The notes beneath the pieces are model-generated. The model did no database searches and was not told the DNA's origin. It saw only the letters and a program-made list of their open reading frames with translations. From the NCBI GenBank assembly GCA_004296145.1, contig SEBM01000112.1, positions 1-9,747 of the forward strand: a DNA stretch of 9,747 bases, given 5' to 3'. Numbering within the stretch: position 1 is the first letter of the stretch; each line of letters opens with the position of its first letter. This document shows, one piece after another, positions 5,360-9,747 of the stretch. The position numbers and the translations under genes are program-made. The DNA comes from Flavobacterium sp. Lineage in GTDB: Bacteria; Bacteroidota; Bacteroidia; Flavobacteriales; Flavobacteriaceae.

Positions 5360-6940
5360 ATGGAAAAGAAAGTTTTACTATTAATTACATCTGCCGCATT
5401 ATTATTTGTTTTTAACGTAGAAGCACAAGAAAAAAAGCCTAATATTCTTGTCATTTTCGGTGATGACGTAGGGCTGACAAATATCAGTGCATATGGAAAT
5501 GGAGTTGTTGGGCATCAAACCCCAAACCTCGATAAGCTTGCTTCCGAAGGAATAAAATTTACTGATTATTATGCAGAGAACAGTTGCACCGCTGGACGCT
5601 CAACCTTCATAACCGGACAATCCGTAAAACGGACTGGTATGTCAAAAGTTGGAATTCCCGGCGCGCCTGTAGGTCTTACGGCAAGAGATATGACTATTGC
5701 ACAAGCTTTAAAACCATTAGGTTATGCTACCGGTCAATTTGGTAAGAACCATCTTGGAGATTTAGATGAGTACCTGCCTACAAACCACGGCTTTGACGAA
5801 TTTTTCGGCAATCTTTATCATTTAAATGCAGAAGAAGAACCAGAAAATCCAAACTTTCCAAAAGAGCAAGATGATCCTCAGTTCACAAAAAGTTATAAAC
5901 CCAGAGGAGTTCTGCATACGTATGCCAATGGAAAAATAGAAGATACAGGACCATTGGACAAAAAAAGAATGGAAACCATTGATGACGAAACTACCAGTGC
6001 CTGTATAGAATGGATGAAAAAACAATCAAAGGAAGGTAAACCATTTTTTTCTTGGATGAATTTTACAAGGATGCATGTCTTTACGCACGTAAGAGCATCA
6101 ATGCGAGGTCAGAGTGGCATGCCTGACAATGAGTATGCAGATGGTATGATTGAGATGGATATGAATGTTGGCAAGCTGATGAAAGCTCTTGAAGAGATGG
6201 GAATTGCCAATAATACTATAGTTATATTTACAACCGACAATGGACCAAACCAATTCAGCTGGCCTGATGCGGCCAGCACACCATTCAGAAGTGAAAAGAA
6301 CACAAATTGGGAAGGCGCTTACAGGGTTCCTGCTTTTATTCGTTGGCCTGGACAAATAAAACCAAACACGGTATCCAACCAAATGTTTTCAGGTTTGGAC
6401 TGGTTTCCTACCCTGCTGGCTGCTGCTGGAAATAAAACACTTAAAGATGACCTGTTAAAAGGAGCTTCAATCGCAGGAAAAAAATGGCAGCTGCATCTGG
6501 ATGGTTTTAACCAGTTGGAATATTTAACCGGTAAGACAAATAAAAGTTCACGTACAGAATTTGCATACTTTAATGATGATGCCCAGCTTGTTGGTTACAG
6601 ATACAATGACTGGAAAATTGTAATCCGTGAACAGCCCGCTCCTGGTGGTTTTAGCGTTTGGCGTGATCCCTTCACCACTTATAGAGTACCTCTGCTTTTT
6701 AATTTGCGTATGGATCCATTTGAACGAGCAGCAATAGCATCTGACCAATATGATGCATGGCAATTTAAAAATGCTTTCATAATTGGTCAGGTAGTATTTC
6801 ATTCTGTTGCGTTCTTGGAAACCTTTATAAAATATCCTCCATCACAACTTCCTGCCACTTTTTCACCCAATGAAATAGAAGCCGAAATCGACCGTATAAA
6901 CGGAGCAAAATTAAAACCGCATTCTGTTACTAGGGAATAG
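5360..6940 (+). CDS. Secreted type I sulfatase (arylsulfatase family)
   Basis: 526 residues, full length for a sulfatase. Residues 1-22 form a signal peptide, probably cut after VEA, so the enzyme acts in the periplasm or outside the cell. Family hallmarks are all visible: metal-binding Asp35-Asp36 in FGDDVG; the formylglycine motif CTAGR with Cys76 and Arg80, followed by STFITGQ; GYATGQFGKNHLGD (Lys129, His131); MNFTRMHVFTH (His239); the metal ligands TTDNG (Asp293, Asn294); and Lys313 near FRSEKNTNWEGAYRVPAFIR. It hydrolyses sulfate esters after Cys76 is converted to formylglycine; no activating enzyme lies in this window. The motif has Ala rather than Pro at the third position, the C-x-A-x-R variant tolerated by many sulfatases. 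The natural substrate cannot be read from sequence. It stands alone on the plus strand and is followed by a terminator. Confidence 0.95.
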   Translation: MEKKVLLLITSAALLFVFNVEAQEKKPNILVIFGDDVGLTNISAYGNGVVGHQTPNLDKLASEGIKFTDYYAENSCTAGRSTFITGQSVKRTGMSKVGIPGAPVGLTARDMTIAQALKPLGYATGQFGKNHLGDLDEYLPTNHGFDEFFGNLYHLNAEEEPENPNFPKEQDDPQFTKSYKPRGVLHTYANGKIEDTGPLDKKRMETIDDETTSACIEWMKKQSKEGKPFFSWMNFTRMHVFTHVRASMRGQSGMPDNEYADGMIEMDMNVGKLMKALEEMGIANNTIVIFTTDNGPNQFSWPDAASTPFRSEKNTNWEGAYRVPAFIRWPGQIKPNTVSNQMFSGLDWFPTLLAAAGNKTLKDDLLKGASIAGKKWQLHLDGFNQLEYLTGKTNKSSRTEFAYFNDDAQLVGYRYNDWKIVIREQPAPGGFSVWRDPFTTYRVPLLFNLRMDPFERAAIASDQYDAWQFKNAFIIGQVVFHSVAFLETFIKYPPSQLPATFSPNEIEAEIDRINGAKLKPHSVTRE

Positions 6941-7112
6941 AATTTAATATCATAATAATCAAGTTAAATATTTTCATTCACCCCTACAATACATACAAAC
7001 CGCTTCAAAACAAAAAAACAAGATAATTATCTTAAAAATCAAATTGAAAATAAGCCAATTTCTTTAAATCATTCATAAAATGATTTGTAAATTGTTCAGT
7101 AAGGGTCACTCT
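6941..7112. other. Non-coding 3' trailer of the sulfatase transcript
   Basis: No gene is supportable. Two symmetric elements are seen: the palindrome AAGATAATTATCTT at 7020-7033, and a small hairpin AAATCATT/AATGATTT at 7066-7086 with a CATAA loop. Neither is followed by a T tract in the plus direction. GGTCACTCT at 7104-7112 repeats the tRNA-Arg 3' end and its flank. Confidence 0.5.
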
Positions 7113-7155
7113 ACGGGACAAAAGATAAAAATCATCTTTTGTCCCGTTTTTTTTT
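7113..7155 (+). terminator. Strong intrinsic terminator downstream of the sulfatase gene
   Basis: A perfect 14-bp stem has arms 7113-7126 (beginning ACGGGACAAAAG) and 7134-7147, with a 7-base loop AAAAATC. It runs directly into a T tract at 7147-7155. The geometry is right for plus-strand transcripts only, because the reverse direction lacks a T run after the stem. It lies about 170 bases past the sulfatase stop and ahead of the convergent epimerase gene. Confidence 0.92.
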
Positions 7156-7218
7156 ATCTCGTAACTAGATGTTAGTCAATTAGATTGACTCAGTAATTTT
7201 GTTCACTCTAGTGCATTC

Positions 7219-8355
7219 TTACTTCCGAACAAGAAATTTGTAGATTGTCTGTGAAGTAAAGTTATGTTCAGGACGCAAGACTGTATCAGGAAAAGCAGGT
7301 GTATTGATTGCGTTTGGGTAATGCTGGGTTTCCAGACAAAATGCCCCATTTTTTGTGTAAGGTTGTCCGCCGCGTCCTTTTAGTTTTTCACTTAGCCAAT
7401 TTCCTGAATAAAACACAACACCCGGCTCGGTAGTATAAACTTCCATTTCTCTTCCGCTTAGCGGTTCGTACGCTTTTGCTGCCAGAGCTAATTTACCACT
7501 CTGGTTTCTCAGTGCAAAAGTCACATCGTAACCATTAGTATACTGTTGCACCTTTTCTATGTCTTTGCCGATGGTTTTAGATACCGTAAAATCAAATGGC
7601 GTTTGTTTCACATCCAGAATATTTCCAGTTGGCATACTTCCTCCCCCGTATTCTAAATACCGATCTGCCATTACCGTTAACTGAGTATCTAATGCTTTAT
7701 TATCCTTTCCTCCCGAAAGATTAAAATAAGTATGATTAGTCAGAACCAAAGGAGTTGCTTTATCTGTAGATGCTTTGTAATCTATAACCAGTTCGTTACT
7801 ATTTTTAAGCGTAAAAGTAACGGTAACCAACAAATTCCCAGGAAAACCTTCTTCCCCGTCTTCACTTAAATAAGTCATTTCGACAGAAGGTTCATTTTTT
7901 GCCAATATCTCTTTTGCTTTCCAAATGCGCTTGTCAAAGCCATTTACACCTCCATGAATATCCGAAGAAAGTTTGTAAAGCGTACCGTCAAGTGTAAATT
8001 CTTTGTTTGAAATCCGATTTGCAACACGGCCCACGGTAGAACCCAGAAGTTGGTTTTCTGATCCTGCATACTGTGAAAGCGAATCGAAACCAAGCACTAC
8101 ACTGCCCATTTTTCCATCCTTGTCTGGCGTTACAATATTAGTAATAGCTGCTCCGTATGTAATGAGCTGTACCTGCATTCCCATTTTATTCTGCAGGGTA
8201 TATTGATAAACATCTTGCTCCTGAACTTTTCCAATTTCTTTTTTTGAAATAGAAGATTTTTCAGTTTTTACAGCCTTCTGAGAGAACACATTCCCAGACA
8301 TCAACAATGCAAAAGTTAAAAATGAAAAGAAAGTAGTTGTTTGAAGTTTATTCAT
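7219..8355 (-). CDS. galM: Secreted aldose 1-epimerase (galactose mutarotase family)
   Basis: 378 residues. An N-terminal hydrophobic segment (~8-22) followed by VFSQ looks like a signal peptide with cleavage near residue 25-26, so the enzyme is exported, unlike cytoplasmic GalM of enteric bacteria. Family motifs in order: GAAITNIVTPD (68-78), STVGRVANRIS (106-116, Arg114), DIHGGVNGFDKRIW (132-145, His134), LTNHTYFNLSG (205-215, catalytic-base-type His208), YDVTFALR (276-283, Asp277) and AFCLETQHYPNAIN (338-351, with Glu342 in the catalytic position). It interconverts alpha and beta anomers of free aldoses. The gene follows the GH76 gene by 49 bases on the same strand, so it probably handles sugars released by that enzyme. 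The exact sugar is unknown; the symbol is by family. All catalytic residues are intact. Confidence 0.94.
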   Translation of the reverse strand: MNKLQTTTFFSFLTFALLMSGNVFSQKAVKTEKSSISKKEIGKVQEQDVYQYTLQNKMGMQVQLITYGAAITNIVTPDKDGKMGSVVLGFDSLSQYAGSENQLLGSTVGRVANRISNKEFTLDGTLYKLSSDIHGGVNGFDKRIWKAKEILAKNEPSVEMTYLSEDGEEGFPGNLLVTVTFTLKNSNELVIDYKASTDKATPLVLTNHTYFNLSGGKDNKALDTQLTVMADRYLEYGGGSMPTGNILDVKQTPFDFTVSKTIGKDIEKVQQYTNGYDVTFALRNQSGKLALAAKAYEPLSGREMEVYTTEPGVVFYSGNWLSEKLKGRGGQPYTKNGAFCLETQHYPNAINTPAFPDTVLRPEHNFTSQTIYKFLVRK

Positions 8356-8404
8356 ATTTTTTTTATTAGAAAGCCTTAATGAACAGCTCTTTTTAAAATA
8401 CTTT

Positions 8405-9544
8405 TTATTTTGCTAAATTATAATGATTTTCAAGGTCAGCGTATCGTGCCAGTATTTCGAGCATTCCACCATGTTCTACTAAATTATAAACACCATCTTG
8501 TCCTGCAAAAAGCCCTTTTTCTGTTTTGTTTTCTTTCAAGGCATTATCAAGACATTTTTTAAATCCATAAATATATTTCAAATCTTTATTATGTTTTAAA
8601 AGATGTTGGTATCCGCGAAGCAAAACAGCGTTGAACCAATAACCATCCCTGAATTTCCCATTTCCGTAAAAATATTCCAAAGAAACGTCTGCTATTTTAA
8701 CAGCTCTTTCAAGATACTTTTTCTCAGATGTAATTTCATATAAAAACAGATTTGACTGAAGCATTGTTCCTGAATTGTATGAGAATATCGCTTTTCCAAT
8801 TGATCCATCTTTTACTTTGATATTATCATAAAACAGGCCGTCAGGAGTTTGCAGTTTTTCATTCGTCCAATTGTATATACTCAGTCCATTATCCAGATAT
8901 TTTTTTTCCTTAAATGCTTTATACATCTTAAGAGCTACAATAATACCTGGGCCGTTTGAACAAGTGTTTTTGGTTTCAAAATCTTTTTCTCTCCAATACA
9001 ATCCACCGCCCAGTGCATCGTCTGATGCTGTCATCATAAAGTCATACATTGACTTCCCTAAATCTAAATACGTTTTTTTGCCGGTTCTTTCATAAATATC
9101 CAAAGCTGTTATCCCGATCCACTGATTATCATCATAGTATCTCTGTCCTTGGCTCAATTTTACGATATATTCGCCATAACCAGGTTTAGGCGGCGCGGGA
9201 TCGTAATAAGGCTGCATGCTTGCAAAAATATTATCTACTAAATTCGATTTTTTGTCTACTTTTTCAATTTCGTTTGTAGCTTCAAACATGGCACATAGCG
9301 CCCATAACCAGCTGTATTCTCTTTTATGTCCAAATTTTGTCTCTCTTTTAGCAGGATCTAAATCCACAAAATAATAACCCGAAACACTGTCGTGGAAATT
9401 ACTTTCAATAGCAGAATGAAGATTCTTCATTTCTGTTTTGTAGATATTATTTTTGGAATTCCTATTTTTTTTCCCTTGAGAAAAACCTGAAAATATTCCC
9501 GTTGACAATACTATAAGTACAACAATTATTTTTCTTTGATTCAT
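8405..9544 (-). CDS. Glycoside hydrolase family 76, alpha-1,6-mannanase-like, secreted
   Basis: 379 residues. A signal peptide covers ~1-23 (hydrophobic core IIVVLIVLSTGIFSGF, ending FSQ); no lipobox Cys is present, so it is predicted soluble after export. The remainder fits an (alpha/alpha)6 barrel of the GH76 family. The tandem catalytic Asp pair is in RYYDDNQWIGI (Asp138-Asp139). Other conserved stretches are YSWLWALCAMFEA (77-89), TCSNGPGIIVALKMYKAF (194-211), FSYNSGTMLQSNLFLYE (254-270) and FRDGYWFNAVLLRGYQHLL (298-316). GH76 enzymes characterised so far cut alpha-1,6-linked mannan backbones with retention of configuration. It is the first visible gene of a leftward pair with the mutarotase. 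Activity on alpha-mannan is inferred from the family; a related hexose polymer is possible. Confidence 0.9.
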   Translation of the reverse strand: MNQRKIIVVLIVLSTGIFSGFSQGKKNRNSKNNIYKTEMKNLHSAIESNFHDSVSGYYFVDLDPAKRETKFGHKREYSWLWALCAMFEATNEIEKVDKKSNLVDNIFASMQPYYDPAPPKPGYGEYIVKLSQGQRYYDDNQWIGITALDIYERTGKKTYLDLGKSMYDFMMTASDDALGGGLYWREKDFETKNTCSNGPGIIVALKMYKAFKEKKYLDNGLSIYNWTNEKLQTPDGLFYDNIKVKDGSIGKAIFSYNSGTMLQSNLFLYEITSEKKYLERAVKIADVSLEYFYGNGKFRDGYWFNAVLLRGYQHLLKHNKDLKYIYGFKKCLDNALKENKTEKGLFAGQDGVYNLVEHGGMLEILARYADLENHYNLAK

Positions 9545-9747
9545 ATAATGTATTATTTGTAATTATTTTTTAAACTTAAACGACTTACTGACATAAAGTT
9601 GGTTTATTTCTATACGGTTGGTCTGTTTCATAATGGTTTTGTTTGTAAAGTGATTGAATAAATCGAAAATTTTCGAGCTTTTCGACTTGATTTTATTCGA
9701 AAGTTTAATCTATGGTCAATTATTTGATTAATGAATGGCTTTATAAT
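9545..9747. promoter_or_regulatory. Upstream region of the GH76 gene with a 14-bp palindrome
   Basis: No gene is supportable here. The perfect palindrome TCGAAAATTTTCGA occupies 9663-9676 and is followed by two more TTCGA pentamers at 9681-9685 and 9696-9700. The site is ~120-155 bases before the GH76 start and could be an operator for the GH76-galM pair or for a gene to the right. The best -7-like match for the minus strand is TAAGTTTA, ending about 30 bases before the ATG (one mismatch), with no convincing -33 element. Confidence 0.35.

Noticed and set aside
6098..6382. Antisense open frames within the sulfatase gene.
   Set aside because: They lie opposite a clearly conserved sulfatase coding region and carry no domain signal; shadow frames.
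7020..7033. Palindrome AAGATAATTATCTT as a possible terminator.
   Set aside because: The stem is short and AT-only, with essentially no loop and no T tract in the plus direction; the strong terminator at 7113-7155 is sufficient.
7030..7108. Possible degenerate second tRNA ending in the repeated GGTCACT.
   Set aside because: No T arm, anticodon arm or acceptor complement can be drawn upstream of the repeat.
7174..7190. AGTCAAT/ATTGACT hairpin as a terminator for the epimerase operon.
   Set aside because: Only seven base pairs with a three-base loop, and no T run follows on the minus strand.
7106..7210. 8-base direct repeat TCACTCTA at 7106-7113 and 7203-7210.
   Set aside because: Too short to distinguish from chance, and no mobile-element feature lies between the copies.
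9712..9747. Plus-strand ATG open to the window edge (MVNYLINEWLYN).
   Set aside because: Only 12 codons are visible, with no promoter support; too short to call a gene.

Overview
The window looks like chromosomal DNA from a Bacteroidota bacterium, most likely a Flavobacterium-type member of the Flavobacteriaceae. It is AT-rich, its translation starts lack Shine-Dalgarno sequences, and it has promoters of the Bacteroidota type (TTG about 19-20 bases upstream of TAnnTTTG). Its gene families (GH76, secreted aldose 1-epimerase, sulfatase, short HisKA_3 kinases) are typical of that group. Species assignment is inference.

Left block (1-3512): a 3'-truncated muramidase (PG-binding domain plus DUF3380-type N-acetylmuramidase domain, no signal peptide) is read leftward. 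It diverges from a compact rightward four-gene cassette: a 147-aa soluble protein of unknown function, a seven-helix membrane protein, a short one-helix HisKA_3 histidine kinase and a NarL/LuxR-type response regulator. Gaps and overlaps are +8, -28 and -11 bases, so this is almost certainly one translationally coupled operon. It has a good promoter at 931-961, and that promoter's -33 element lies inside an inverted repeat. The kinase has no sensor domain of its own. I infer that the seven-helix protein is the detached sensor, and this is the most interesting candidate system in the window.

Middle block (3509-5062): a leftward lipoprotein of unknown function meets the response regulator tail to tail, with the two stop codons overlapping in TTAA. 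It lies just downstream of apt (adenine phosphoribosyltransferase). A tRNA-Arg(ACG) gene follows on the plus strand with its own promoter and a clean intrinsic terminator.

Right block (5063-9747): a secreted type I sulfatase is read rightward and followed by a strong intrinsic terminator. It converges with a leftward pair encoding a secreted GH76 alpha-1,6-mannanase-like enzyme and a secreted aldose 1-epimerase. The pair looks like part of a glycan-use locus, probably for alpha-mannan-type material. No SusC/SusD genes are visible. The last 200 bases are non-coding, with an AT-rich region carrying a perfect 14-bp palindrome.
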